DNA from: Phlyctochytrium arcticum
Lineage: Eukaryota > Chytridiomycota > Chytridiomycetes > Chytridiales > Chytridiaceae
DNA length: 64,000 nucleotides
Direction of reading: 5' to 3'
NCBI GenBank assembly: GCA_025602905.1
Contig: JAHLKI010000015.1
Coordinates: 124,001 to 188,000, forward strand
This document shows, one piece after another, positions 10,980-21,399 of the stretch. How positions within the stretch are numbered: position 1 is the stretch's first letter; the number at the start of each line of letters is the position of its first letter. Made by a program: the position numbers and the translations under genes. The notes beneath the pieces are model-generated. The model did no database searches, had not been told where the DNA came from, and saw nothing but the letters and a program-made list of their open reading frames with translations.

Positions 10980-12480
10980 CTAGCCTTCAATAAAGATTTC
11001 ACCGGCTTTGACATTGGCTGGCTTGCTTGGAGGCTCCACAATGTCCATGAATGCAGTTTCGCGGTCGCTGCCCTGCTTGTGATTAGCCTGTTTTGGCAAC
11101 AATCCGAGGACACCGAACATGGCCTGATCGTCATTGTAGGCATTGTTTGGTGTGGTCAGCAGCTTGTCACCAGTAAAGATGGAGTTTGCACCAGCCATGA
11201 AACAAAGGGCTTGCTCAGGTTGCGAGAACCGTACTCGGCCGGCCGAGAGACGGACCATGGAACCAGGCATGACGATTCGGGCGGTAGCAATCATGCGAAC
11301 CATTTCCCAAATCTTTACAGGCTGCAAAAGGGTATTGATGAGCTTGGCATCGTGAGTGCTGTATATGTGACCAATCATACCTCATTGTCACCCAATGGGG
11401 TACCTTCAACAGCAAGGAGGGCATTGACAGGCACACTCTCGGGGTGTTCAGGCATGGTGGCCAAAGTGTGTAGCATACCAACGCGGTCACTTTGGCTCTC
11501 TCCCAAACCAATGATACCTCCAGAGCATACTGAGATACCAGCGTCACGCACATTGGAGATGGTTTGTAAACGCTCATCGTAGGATCGGGTGGTGATGATT
11601 TTGGGGTAGTATTCACGAGAAGTGTCCAAATTGTGGTTGTATGCGGTCAGTCCTGCTTCCTTTAGCATCTTGGCTTGTTCTGGAGTCAACATGCCGAGTG
11701 TGCAGCAAACTTCCATACCCATGCCCCTATAAGGATGGGTCAACAACAGCAACGAGCATCGCGAGATAAAGATAAACTAACTTGATTTCCTTGACATAAT
11801 TGACAATGGTATTGAAATTGGTCTTTCGCCCGTTAAGGTCGCGCCAGGCAGCACCCTACAAGCTCCCTTTAGTTGCTGCCAAATTGGGTGGGGTATCATT
11901 CACAATATACCATGCAGAAACGAGAACTTCCCGCCTCCTTGGCTTTCAACGCAGCTTGTATGACTGCATCTTCTTTCAAAAGTTTACCAGCTTTAACTCC
12001 GGTAGAGTATCGAGACGATTGAGGGCTAAATATATGGGACTAGCTGTCAGTCGCCGATCAAACCAACGGTATCAGACAAGGAGCTTTACTCTACCAGTAG
12101 GCACAGTCTTCAGTACATCCACCAGTTTTGATGCTCAAAAGAGTACATTGTTGCACTTCCCGAGGGTTAAAGTTGACCCGGTGAACTCTTGCGGCCTGAA
12201 ACAGCAATTCGAGTAACGGGCTATCGTAAATCTTTTGAATTTCCTCTTTTGACCAGTCGGTGCGGATGCGACCAGTTGCATGTTCCTCAGCAGCCGACAG
12301 CCACGCAGATGAAGATGGCGAGGACGTTGGAATTGCTTGTGGTCGTGGTGAAGTGAGTGGTGTTGTTGGAGCAGATGGGGCGGCGGATGGGGGGAGGGGA
12401 GTGGAGATGGAGGCCAGGCGGAGAGCCGGGCGCGTGTGAAAAGCAGCCCGCTGCAGGCAGCGGAAACGAGCAATGTGCAT
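10980..12480 (-). CDS. BIO2: Biotin synthase, mitochondrial
   Basis: Radical-SAM enzyme that inserts sulfur into dethiobiotin, the last step of biotin synthesis. Exons on the minus strand: 12480-12095, 12025-11911, 11855-11782, 11726-11381, 11321-10980, giving 420 residues. Introns are 55-69 nt and all restore frame. The start was chosen at 12480 because it begins a basic, Arg-rich presequence ([17 protein letters not shown]) typical of mitochondrial import. The radical-SAM cluster ligands read CTEDCAYC (Cys 122, 126, 129); the third Cys is split by intron 1. Other conserved blocks are [29 protein letters not shown] and [13 protein letters not shown], with C-terminal GLLPK. It is divergent from the gene supplying its substrate. 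Confidence 0.95.
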
Positions 12481-12762
12481 GATGAAGACTTTCTTTTGGT
12501 CGTTGTCCTGGGGCAGATGAATCAGCAGGGATCTCGACGGCGAGAAAAGATCGAGAGGGAAGAGGAAGAACGGGGCCTGTTGTGCATGGTGCAACAGCCG
12601 CGAAGCGTACATTAACGCCAGATATGGGTTAATGACTTGCTCGCGTGGTTTCGTGTAATTCACCCAGCTTTTCCCGGATTCGAAATCTCAACCAAATCTT
12701 GTCAAAAGACATCTTCGTCGGGCAACCAAATAAAGGAAGACGCTGGACGACTGACCGCCAGC
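12481..12762. promoter_or_regulatory. Bidirectional promoter of the biotin gene pair
   Basis: 282 bases separate the divergent start codons of BIO2 and the DTBS/DAPA-aminotransferase gene. Shared control by biotin supply is likely from the arrangement but no specific site was identified. Confidence 0.5.
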
Positions 12763-15417
12763 ATGCCGCTTCCGCCGCCCGCACAGCTCAAGACTTTCAG
12801 GTCCTCGCTGCCCACTTTCCAGATCTTTGCGGCCAATACCGGTGTCGGCAAAACCATCTTTTCCGCCTCGCTGTGTCGTGCAGCTGCCAGGCTCCCCCTT
12901 CTCCCGTACGAAAAGCAGCGGTTAAAGTCCAGCGGATCGCCTCTGAACAGAAAGGTCTTTTACATCAAGCCAGTACAAACAGGATTCCCAGTCGACTCAG
13001 ATGCCAGGTTTGTTTATCTTGGACCGATGTATTTGAATTGCATCTCAACCCAATTGATAGGCACGTCAAAACGTATGCACCAGGTGTGGAGACAGATGTG
13101 ATATTTACGTACAAGGAGCCTGCCGGGGCACATCTCACTGCTGTTAGGGTAACGTAATTGGCCGATCGGTCAAATGATGGCCAACATTGATAGATTGTGC
13201 CATAGGAAGGAAAACCAGTGTCCGATGTAGAGTTGCTGCGCGCTACAGAAGATCGGCTTGCAAGGGCTGCTGCATATCCAGATCCTGCAATTGCATTCTT
13301 GGAAACAGCTGGCGGTAACGTTGGAGGCAATCACATCTTGCTGAAACCCCCATACTGACGGATCTGAATATAGGAGTCAATAGCCCCGTCATGTCCGGAA
13401 CCTTACAGTGTCAAGCTTACCGTCCACTACGTCTTCCTTCCCTTCTCATTGGTGACTCCACCCTCGGAGGAGTCTCCACTACCCTTTCTGCTTACGAGTC
13501 GCTGTTAATCCGTGGCTATGATATAGCCGGGATTCTCATGTTTGACTCTCCCCGTTATCAAAACCATGCAGCCATCCGTCAAAGTGTTGAATCAAACATA
13601 CCCGTCTACCTGTTCTCTCCTCCACCACCATTTCCAACTCGACCCGGTGACACTCCTGGGTTGGACGAGCAAATGCTGGATGCAACCAACATGATGGTTT
13701 ACTATGAAGATGCCGATAAAGGAGCTATGGCTGTAGTGGAGGACATGCTGACAGGACATAGCAAACGCTTTGAACGATTGGAGAGTATGGCAAAAGAAGG
13801 AGAGAAGAAGGTTTGGTGGCCATTCACTCAGCACGGTGATGTTGGCCGTCCCACTGTGATCGATTCTGCATACCAAGAGTCATTTTCAGTATACAACCCG
13901 GAAACACCCGAAGCGTCATCACAGACATCCTCGTCATTGAAAGTAAGCGGAACCACCTCCCCACAGTATGACGGATGTGCCAGTTGGTGGACCCAAACTT
14001 TTGGCCACGCAGACGCCGAGCTCACTCTGGCTGCTGCTCACGCTGCAGGTCGCTATGGTCACGTCATGTTTCCTGAATGCATCAATGAACCGGCACTCCA
14101 ACTTTCTGAGCGTCTGTTGGAAACAGCCGGTAAAGGATGGGCATCGCGAGTCTTTTTCTCGGACAATGGCTCTACTGCCATCGAAGTGGCCATCAAGGCT
14201 TCACTGAAAAAGACTGAAAAGGCCATGAAAGCGGCCGGTACTTGGAAGAACCAGACCCTGGGAGTGATGGGAGTTGAAGGTAGCTATCACGGGGATACTA
14301 TGGGATGTATGGACGCCTGCGGACCAAATACGTACAATGCAGAAATCAATTGGTAGGTCTCGGGATTTGTTTTTTTTTTCGCGCAAGTTGGACACACTAA
14401 GCTCTCTCTTCAGGTATAAGCCTCGCGGCCTTTGGTTCAACCCTCCATCTTTTGTCATGAAAGATGGAAAATACACCCTACGCTTACCGACGGGCGAATA
14501 CCCTGATTGCAAACCCCCGACCTTCGCTACCCTTGACGAGGTCTTTGCGCTGGAACGCACTGAACTTCTGGACCATTACCAAAACTACATCCGTGCTGTT
14601 ATCGACAAACATCAAGAATCCGCCGCCCTCGGCGCTCTCATAATAGAACCTATTGTGCTTGGGGCTGGCGGTATGGTCTTTGTAGATCCACTATTTCAGC
14701 GTGCCCTTATTCACGTTGCCCGTTCTCTTTCCATTCCACTGCCTGTTATTTACGACGAGGTCATGGTCGGATTCCATCGCCTGGGTATGGGCCTTGCATC
14801 TCCAGGAGTTCAATTGCTCGGAGAGACTCCAGACCTGGCTTGCTACGCAAAGTGTCTGACAGGTGGGCTCCTTCCCCTGGCTGTTACAGTTGTAAAGGAG
14901 GATGTTTGGGAAGTATTCCGCGGAACGGGGAAAACTGAAGCATTGCTTCATGGACACTCATACACAGCGCATCCTATGGGTTGTGCGGTAGCCAACAAGA
15001 CCTTGGAAAAGTTTTCAAAGATGGGCGGGAACCGTCTGGGTGGAGTTGAGTGCATGAACAAGATCTGGGATTCCAAGGTACGTGACACGCTTCCTTCATA
15101 TCATTGCCCGTTGCCAACAGCCAAAATCGTAGATTGTCCGGGACCTATCTTACCTGCCCAACGTTGATGGAGTGGTTTCGTTCGGCAGCATACTGTCTGT
15201 GGAACTCAGGACAGACACCAAAGGGTATGCTGCTTCCCACGTTTCTGCCAACATAATACGAAAACTTCGCGCAAACGGGGTGTATGCACGACCGCTCGGC
15301 AACGTCGTCTACGTCATGGCGCCCGTGGTCAATTTGCAAGATCAGCGCGAAAAGGATTTATGTAGATGGGTGGAGAGCGTGTTTGTGGAGGTACTGGAAG
15401 CTGCAGCTTCGGCATAG
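12763..15417 (+). CDS. Bifunctional dethiobiotin synthetase / DAPA aminotransferase
   Basis: Fused enzyme for the two biotin steps before BIO2: KAPA to DAPA (aminotransferase) and DAPA to dethiobiotin (ATP-dependent synthetase). Exons: 12763-13007, 13061-13148, 13206-13314, 13374-14352, 14414-15077, 15133-15417, giving 789 residues. Introns are 53-61 nt and all restore frame. The synthetase half starts with P-loop AANTGVGKT (Lys30), then KPVQTGFP and ETAGGVNSP. The aminotransferase half has WWPFTQHG, SDNGSTAIEVAIK, YHGDTMG, DEVMVGFHR and PLP Lys at about 620 in YAKCLTGG. The same fusion occurs in plants and many fungi (bioDA/BIO3-BIO1). No strong targeting peptide is obvious. It is divergently paired with BIO2. 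Confidence 0.95.
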
Positions 15418-15471
15418 AATCAGATATAGTGCAGATAGAAGTAGGAAATAGTTTAACAATGAAGAGGGTGC

Positions 15472-16158
15472 TCAGTGCGATTTTTCTTTATCATTGTCCG
15501 GGATTGCTGATGGCCAAACAGTTTTGAAAGCTCGCTCCACCAGATGCTCAACTGGGTGATCAAACATGACGGGAAGGAAAGGAACAACCACTAAACCAGC
15601 TACCGTAGGACCCCATCGCACCATGGTGGTTTTTGGCCGACTAAAAATGAAAAGCTCATCAGTTCAAGATCTTGCATTTTAACACCTCGTAGCACATCAC
15701 ACATACTTTTTCAGGAGCTTGCCCGTGACATCAACGACGGTGTGAATCGTAACGGCCGGTAGGAACAAACTTGCCAGTCCTTGAAACACCGATCGCTGTA
15801 CAACGACCCTGGCAACTTCCTTATCCTCCAAACCCGCTTGTCGAGCCTTCATCCCCTCAAATGCAACATCAAATCCGACATACGCAAAACTAACACCGTA
15901 CGCCGCATTCACCAATGTCTTGTTTAACAGGGGGCGGAATGCCTCCCCCACATCTGAAGTGTAGGCCAAGTACCGAGATCCGGCTATGGCCAGGGTACGG
16001 AAACGAGCTGCATAAGCGAGAAAACGGACGGGCGTATCGGTCGTTTCGGTGCCGCTGGGATTGGTAACGAGGTCGGCCGGGGAGTGTTGGGCCGGGGGGT
16101 AACTTGCTATGGATTCTTCGACTGCCTCCACCGCACTTGTGGTTGTGCTTGTAGTCAT
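15472..16158 (-). CDS. Mitochondrial fission process protein 1 (MTP18) homolog
   Basis: Two exons, 16158-15701 and 15640-15472, 208 residues. The intron (15700-15641, GTGATG...TTTTTAG) has a non-canonical-looking donor, but splicing is needed to recover the conserved C-terminus. Family features are RFLAYAARFRTL, RYLAYTSDVGEAFRP, YGVSFAYVGFDV and, after the splice, VRWGPTVAGL and PVMFDHPVEH. MTFP1 proteins are inner mitochondrial membrane proteins that affect fission in animals. Hydrophobic segments here fit several membrane helices. The gene converges on the biotin fusion gene with only 54 bases between stop codons. Confidence 0.88.
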
Positions 16159-16533
16159 TTCTAACCAGTGTCTGCCTGTGTCTGCCTGTATGGATCTATT
16201 GTTTTGTGCAGCTTTTGGTCGGAGAAATGTGTGAAAAGATTGTGACGTTTTTTTGGTGACTCTCGAAAATTTCCGCCGCCACCGACATTTCTAGACGACA
16301 GCCTGGCCGACATGATGCCGACATCCTACTTCCTGACACCCATTTCTCCGTGTTGGTCTCGTATCAAAAGTCGAATGGCGCAAAAATCATGTCTGTAGAT
16401 CACCAAATTCTGTGTTAAAATACACATTTGTGTCAACCTAGACTAGTAATTTCTTCCTAAATCTATGCTAGCGCTACCTGCTCGCTCTTACTTCCTAAGA
16501 CTACATATACGATAGTTTACCTCCCATCATTGT
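16159..16533. other. Intergenic between two minus-strand genes
   Basis: 375 bases holding the upstream region of MTFP1 and the 3' end of the next minus-strand gene. No open frame or motif of note. Confidence 0.4.
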
Positions 16534-17755
16534 CTAGATTGCAGACTCTACCGACGTTGAGGCAGTCCCGGGCAGCTTTGGCAAAATGCCTCCTTCCTCG
16601 CGAAGCTTGTCTACCTGTATAGGATTGTAACGCATCAGAAAATGTGCACTGGAGATCATCCTGCCAGAGTTCTCACCTTCTCGCTGTACAGCTGGCGTCG
16701 ATCAACGCGGGATTTCTGTAAAAAGGACGAAAAGGGGGACCATCAGGATGACATGAAATGTAGCAAAACGACAAAAATCTTACCGCTATCCTATAAGCCT
16801 CGTCTTCCTTTTTGGGTCCTAAACCGGTTGGTAGCTTCATTTCTCTGTCCCTCTTGCGAAATTCCGCCCACTCTCGTAACCCATACTGATGGTAATCCGA
16901 TCCATCACGGTCATGACTTCCAGGACCTGCGCGGTACGTAATGTACCGTTCTCGCGTGGACATTGGGGCGGGATGAGACGGTGATGGATCAACGGTATAC
17001 GCGTGATCCAACACAGATGGCCGAGTGTAGTGGGCTACTGGCTGGTTGTAATACTGCATGGGTACCTGGCCCGGGTACCCTAAGGATGGCGGGGGGTATA
17101 GAGCCTGTAGAGATACTTGCTGCTGCAGAGGTGGTCGGGGTTGCGGTTGGTAGTAGGGGCCGGCCATCTGATGGTACTGCGCTGCTTGCTCATAATTGGG
17201 ATTGAACATTTGCGGAGGGTTATACTCGGCAACTTGATGATTCATTGGCGGTTGAGCGTTTGGCCGCCCTGGATTTTGCCGCCGGCGTGGATTGGGCTGT
17301 CCAGGTGGCCTCTGATACTGTTGCTGTTGCTGCTGTTGTTGAAGTTGTTGCTGCTGCTGTAAATGCTGAAACCAGGGTGGAGCTACAGGTGCAGCATTTG
17401 GGTGCGGTATCTGGTTATAGGGTACGCCTGCTGCACCTTGTGGAACAAACATGCCCGGATGCCCATAAAAACTGCCTTGCGGTGGTGCTCCCATCATCAT
17501 CATTTGCTGATGAGACATCGGTTGTGCCGGTCCCCCTGCATAGCTCTGTCCAGCACCATAGGCTCCGGCATCAGCAGGCTCAAAGCGTCCTTGTCCCGAT
17601 ACTTGCTGATGATACGCGTCCGATCCATTGCTTGTTCCGCGACGTGGTTGCGGAATCCTGGATCCTGCTCTGGGTTGATAGGTCTCGCTCTCGGAATGAT
17701 ACCCAGCCCTTCCCCCGCCAGCCCCTTGCGCATAGCGGGGTGGTGGTGGGCGCAT
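16534..17755 (-). CDS. Gln/Pro-rich protein, possibly JHY-like
   Basis: Exons 17755-16784, 16715-16677 and 16614-16534, giving 363 residues. Introns of 68 and 62 nt are phase 0. Start at 17755 is the only ATG before the conserved part. The frame is open farther upstream (to about 17836) without another ATG, so an upstream exon is possible. About 270 residues are low complexity: Met, Pro, Tyr and a Gln run encoded near 17310-17365. The C-terminal 90 residues look folded: ERYITYRAG, then GLREWAEFRKRD, LPTGLGPK, and a basic coil KSRVDRRQLYSEKVDKL. The order tyrosine strand, short helix, GLGP, basic coil recalls the C-terminus of the vertebrate ciliary protein JHY. I matched this from memory only, so that label is tentative. 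Confidence 0.55.
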
Positions 17756-18069
17756 GGAGGGTCGTGAAAGGAACCAGTTGGAAATCTTTTCGTAAATCCT
17801 ATTTGGAATACTTAGTGATGATGAGTGCAGAACCACCTCGCGAGTAGCTAGACGATTTATATCTCAGAGTGAGAATTCATCCCGGCTGAACATCTTTGAG
17901 CTAAAAATAAACTCTTCTCAGTCAGGAAATAGTTCCCAGCCAGAGTACGCGTCGCCGCCGGTCGCCGCCAGACGCGACAAGATGGCATTTCGAAATCTTG
18001 TTGCCCCAAATGTTCGACGACTCAAGTATTGCGCTGACTATACAGGTGTTTTTATTCCGTATATTACCA
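17756..18069. other. Intergenic, divergent promoters
   Basis: Upstream region of the minus-strand Gln/Pro-rich gene. No gene is supported here. The duplicated unit around the first small-family gene starts shortly after. Confidence 0.35.
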
Positions 18070-19230
18070 TGCTTTTTACTGGAGAAGCCGTAATTTGTCG
18101 GAGTTTCCGTCCAAAGTGTCAGTGTCTCGTATCGGCGTCTCAGCATTTGCTTGGATGCGCTAATTTCAACTGCTGTACAGGACCACGACTAAGAGCTCGT
18201 TTCCGCCTCACCCCGCGGTCACCCCATCCGCATTTGCTTTAACACGCCTCGCAGTGACTCGCTTTACCACAACTACAACTTATTACAATGCTCGGGAAGC
18301 TCAGAACACACCAAGGATCCCCTGAGCGATCGGTGACAGACTATCGGACAGACTATGAACCTGGATTGCGAAGACAGCGAATAATCTTCTCGCGGCAAAT
18401 CCCCAACGAGCTGCTTCCAATGCTTGGGGGATTCCTCATCGCGAAAAACGAAGATAATCCAGCTTTTGATGATTTCTTGTCGGCCCATTTCAAAATGGAG
18501 GTGGAGCATGTTGCAGGGCTCAGACACTCTTGTTTGGAACAGTTAGCTATGGAGCTGATTTTGTCGGAAAGAGAAGCCGCCCAAGCCAGACTTGAAACTT
18601 TTTTAGTCTTGTTACTGATATCTTTCTACGGGAAATGAAACTGTTCCCAAGACGTATGTATTAGACTAGGATCGCAAGAATTGGGTTAATATTCTACCTT
18701 TTGGTTGAATTTCATCCCAATTCAACCACCATAAAGCATGCTGCGCCGCGTTCGCATTCCCACGTCCCAAATCCCACGTCGAGCGGCATACAACCTTTTA
18801 TAGACATAATTGACTCCCCCGTAACTTAGAGCCGAATTTTACCTGACCAATATGTACGGCTAGTAGTATGTGCCCCTGCTAGCTTGTTATATCGACAAAG
18901 TCAAGGAATTAAAGTTGCATAGCCTGGGAAACACAAGAGACTGAAGTTGCAATGCGAGACACAGTACCTGTAGGACCCAGGTTCCATCGCAAGTGTCCTC
19001 CCTACAATGTATGCCATAGTCCATGGTGCAACGTCTTTACAACCAATATGACAAGTGCACAGAGAAAGCACCATAATGAGAAGTGAAGATAACGCCACTC
19101 GCGTATCCTGTCGATTGGCGTTCGGTGCCCATCGGGTAAGTTGCTGTAAACTCCATGGAGGAACACCAAGAATATGAAATGTATAGATTAGCTGGTCCCA
19201 TCATTCTCCTGTAAGAGTTCAGCACGGCGT
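18070..19230 (+). repeat. Segmental duplication unit A
   Basis: This stretch resembles the block at about 21400-22250 (unit D) and, for its 5' part, the region before 20827. Shared runs include TTGGGTTRAYATTCTACCTTT then TTGAATTTCATC (18684 and 21777 areas), ATGCTGCGCC followed by GCGTTC..CCCAC, CCCCGTAAVTTAGA, and AAGCACCATARTGAGA. The order is kept but small indels are many, so the duplication is old. It carries the first member of the small unknown protein family. Confidence 0.65.
18288..18638 (+). CDS. Small unknown protein, family member A
   Basis: 116 codons from ATG at 18288. I do not recognise it. It shares a core with three other sequences within 4 kb: a proline-led helix (RQIPNELLPML), then AKNEDNPAFDDFL, then a hydrophobic helix. 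The consensus across copies is IP..L..LL...., followed by EN[ED]N..[FW][DN][DE][FH][LF]. The region after the motif contains EREAAQARLE and a hydrophobic tail. The upstream region is also conserved with the copy at 20827 (a TGTCGGAGTT...AAAGTGTC block), which favours real expression at some time. No signal peptide is seen. Confidence 0.5.
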   Translation: MLGKLRTHQGSPERSVTDYRTDYEPGLRRQRIIFSRQIPNELLPMLGGFLIAKNEDNPAFDDFLSAHFKMEVEHVAGLRHSCLEQLAMELILSEREAAQARLETFLVLLLISFYGK

Positions 19231-19636
19231 TGTTTAACAATCTTACGCCAAAACGCCCGTCTGGGCGTCCGTTTGGCGGGGTTATCGCTATCAATGAATG
19301 GTGGAGGATCATCCGCTGTCAAAAACAGAATATGGTGTAAGGCTCTGTTAAAAGGTGCTGATGAGCGCAGAGTCCAGCAGTACTCAGTGAGGAGACATCG
19401 GGAGAGCAAAAGATCACATTGCCAAGCACCGGGAGCGACTTCTAACATCAACGCTCATTCCCCTCTCCTGATTGTCACTATTGATGACTTCCACTGGACC
19501 GATAGTAGGGCGCTACCAGCCACTGGGAGTGTCCCTAGGAAGTTCACCTGTCATCGAAAGGAATGCTGTGAATTGTGCTCGATGCTGCGCAATTTTGGGA
19601 CGCGTGCAGGATCTCAATTCCGAATTTGTTCGCACA
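18639..19636. other. Gene-poor stretch within duplication unit A
   Basis: No gene is supported. Minus-strand open frames of 65-91 codons (for example 19188-19451, which ends in a basic RRAFWRKIVKQRRAELLQ segment) might be fragments, but have no recognised family. Confidence 0.3.
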
Positions 19637-19936
19637 ATGGCAGCAGCAAGTACCAGTGATGATATTCTTGAAACAACGTATGGGTTCCAAAACCGGCAAA
19701 AGTACTCATTAAAGGACATGGTCGGAAAATTCCCGCTTCCATCCAAAAAGCGCATCGCGCGAGCTGCATTTGTGGATCATTTCAGAAAATCGGTCGTTGA
19801 GGATGACAAAATCGCTCACTTCGCGCTTAAGAGGCTAAGACAATCGGATCTGACCTGGGTAGCGTCGGCTTCATCCTCCAACAATGCCGATATCTTGCTG
19901 GAACGCGTATGGGTGGAGCAAAATTGCCGACATTGA
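19637..19936 (+). CDS. Hypothetical small protein, weak
   Basis: 100 codons from ATG at 19637; the open frame extends farther upstream. It is helical and charged (SKKRIARAAFVDHFRKS, then FALKRLRQS). No family was recognised and it lies in a decayed area, so it may be a chance open frame or part of an eroded gene. Confidence 0.2.
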   Translation: MAAASTSDDILETTYGFQNRQKYSLKDMVGKFPLPSKKRIARAAFVDHFRKSVVEDDKIAHFALKRLRQSDLTWVASASSSNNADILLERVWVEQNCRH

Positions 19937-20023
19937 AGAAGATAGTTTTGTCAGGTCAAGAGTGTTTGATGTTGAATGGCCACCCCATCCCTCTTGACGT
20001 GTATGGCGAGAGAACGTTGTGAG

Positions 20024-20037
20024 GGGGGGGGGGGGGG
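20024..20037 (+). repeat. Poly-G run of 14
   Basis: Uninterrupted run of 14 G after GTGA. Homopolymers of this length are prone to slippage and base-calling error. Confidence 0.9.
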
Positions 20038-20219
20038 ACCAACCGGACGTCAGGAAAAGAGAACTATTTCTATTCTTTGCAAGTAGTGATCACTAGAAAT
20101 ACGAGGATCCAATGCGTTCTGGAATGGATATGTTGGATTGGGCCAGTAAGGTTGCATATTCAAGAATATAATTACTTGCTTCCGCCTTTCAGCATCGAAT
20201 GGGCCCAACCCAAGATGTC

Positions 20220-20472
20220 CTACTCTCTTTTGATTTGATTATTTACGAATCCAACATTGTGGTTTTTCCCAGTTATACAGATGGGCGGCCAATCTGCACA
20301 AATAAAAGAATCTGAGCGCCCTAAATCTGATTTATAATGCTGCACTAGGAAGTCATCCCATTGAGGATTGTTCTCGTTTTCTATGAGAGGGCCAAAGCTT
20401 TCTGACCTCAGTAGTGGGAGTATACTGGCAGGAATCTGCTCGGGTCTGACTTGGTACCGCGACAACGAGCAT
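20220..20472 (-). pseudogene. Small unknown protein family, broken member C
   Basis: The minus-strand frame from 20465 carries PEQIPASILPLLRSES and LIENENNPQWDDFLVQHY, clear paralog sequence of the genes at 18288 and 20827. The only well-placed ATG (20472, in a context like those of the other copies, ATGCTCG) is in a different frame, so at least one frameshift has occurred. After the motif the sequence loses resemblance. Confidence 0.5.
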
Positions 20473-20826
20473 GGTATTGAGTTTGGTTGTGGTTGTAGTC
20501 CGATATGATGGATGTTAAACAGCGGTGGCCAGTCGAAATCATCAGCAGAAAACTCACAGTAAAGTAATCAAGAGCAGGGAAAGAATCTAAGCATGAATCA
20601 CTCCGAAGTCCGACAATATATGAAGCCGTACTTTACTTAAAATGGGCGGCAATACAACTCTTTGAAGATAAATTGTCGGAGTTCCAAGCCCAAAGGTCCA
20701 AAGTGTCTCGTTCAGTGTCTCGACATTTTCTTGCCACGTTGCTGCATTCAGCTGTCGAGCTGCTTTCAACCTCCCTCACCCATTCCGCATCTGCTACAAC
20801 ACTGACCACAAAAACAAGCGATCCTA

Positions 20827-21201
20827 ATGCCCGAGAACCTGAGCATACACAAAGAACCCGCTGAGCAAGCAGTGATAGACCAAGAACCCGACCCGACTCC
20901 CGAGAAACCTGTTGAGCAATCTGATGATTCACCCGAAGTCGAAGACGACAAGTACGATGGAATGGAGACGCGACGAGTGACAGCTTCGGAGCTTCCCAGC
21001 AAGCTATGCTCACTTCTTCGTTCATGTGATTTAAACCTATTGGTGGAAAATGAAGACAACACAGAGTTTGATGAACACTTCGCGCGCTTTTTCGATCTGA
21101 GTTTGGAAGATGTCGACGACCTTCGATTCGTAATACTGTTACAGTTGGGTGGGCTGCTGTATGTGTCAGACAGGAACATCCCCGAAAACAGATTATACTG
21201 A
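20827..21201 (+). CDS. Small unknown protein, family member B
   Basis: 124 codons from ATG at 20827, context CCTAATGCCC. The N-terminal half is acidic and Glu/Pro/Asp-rich (about residues 1-50), with no counterpart in the other copies beyond the start. The core is ASELPSKLCSLLRSCD, then LVENEDNTEFDEHFARFF, then LEDVDDLRFVILLQLGGLLY. This is the best preserved member. There are no transmembrane or secretion signals, and the function is unknown. It lies between the inverted broken copy C and the fragment at 21565. Confidence 0.5.
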   Translation: MPENLSIHKEPAEQAVIDQEPDPTPEKPVEQSDDSPEVEDDKYDGMETRRVTASELPSKLCSLLRSCDLNLLVENEDNTEFDEHFARFFDLSLEDVDDLRFVILLQLGGLLYVSDRNIPENRLY

Positions 21202-21399
21202 TGTTGTCTCTCTTTGACCCGTGTTCGAAACGAGGCAACAATTCTGGTCCGCCATTTACTACACTGGCAGGGAGAGAATTGCCCGTGAATATCGTTCTCG
21301 TTACCAATCTACTGTACATCTCTGTCAACGAAGACCGAATTCGCGAAGGAAACTGTCAGGATAGATATTGGCGTCTGTTGCTATTGCCACGCGGTGTTT

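Noticed and set aside
17245..17847. 200-codon plus-strand frame opposite the Gln/Pro-rich gene
   Set aside because: Antisense of CAG/CAA repeats gives Val/Leu-rich sequence; the minus strand splices cleanly to a conserved end.
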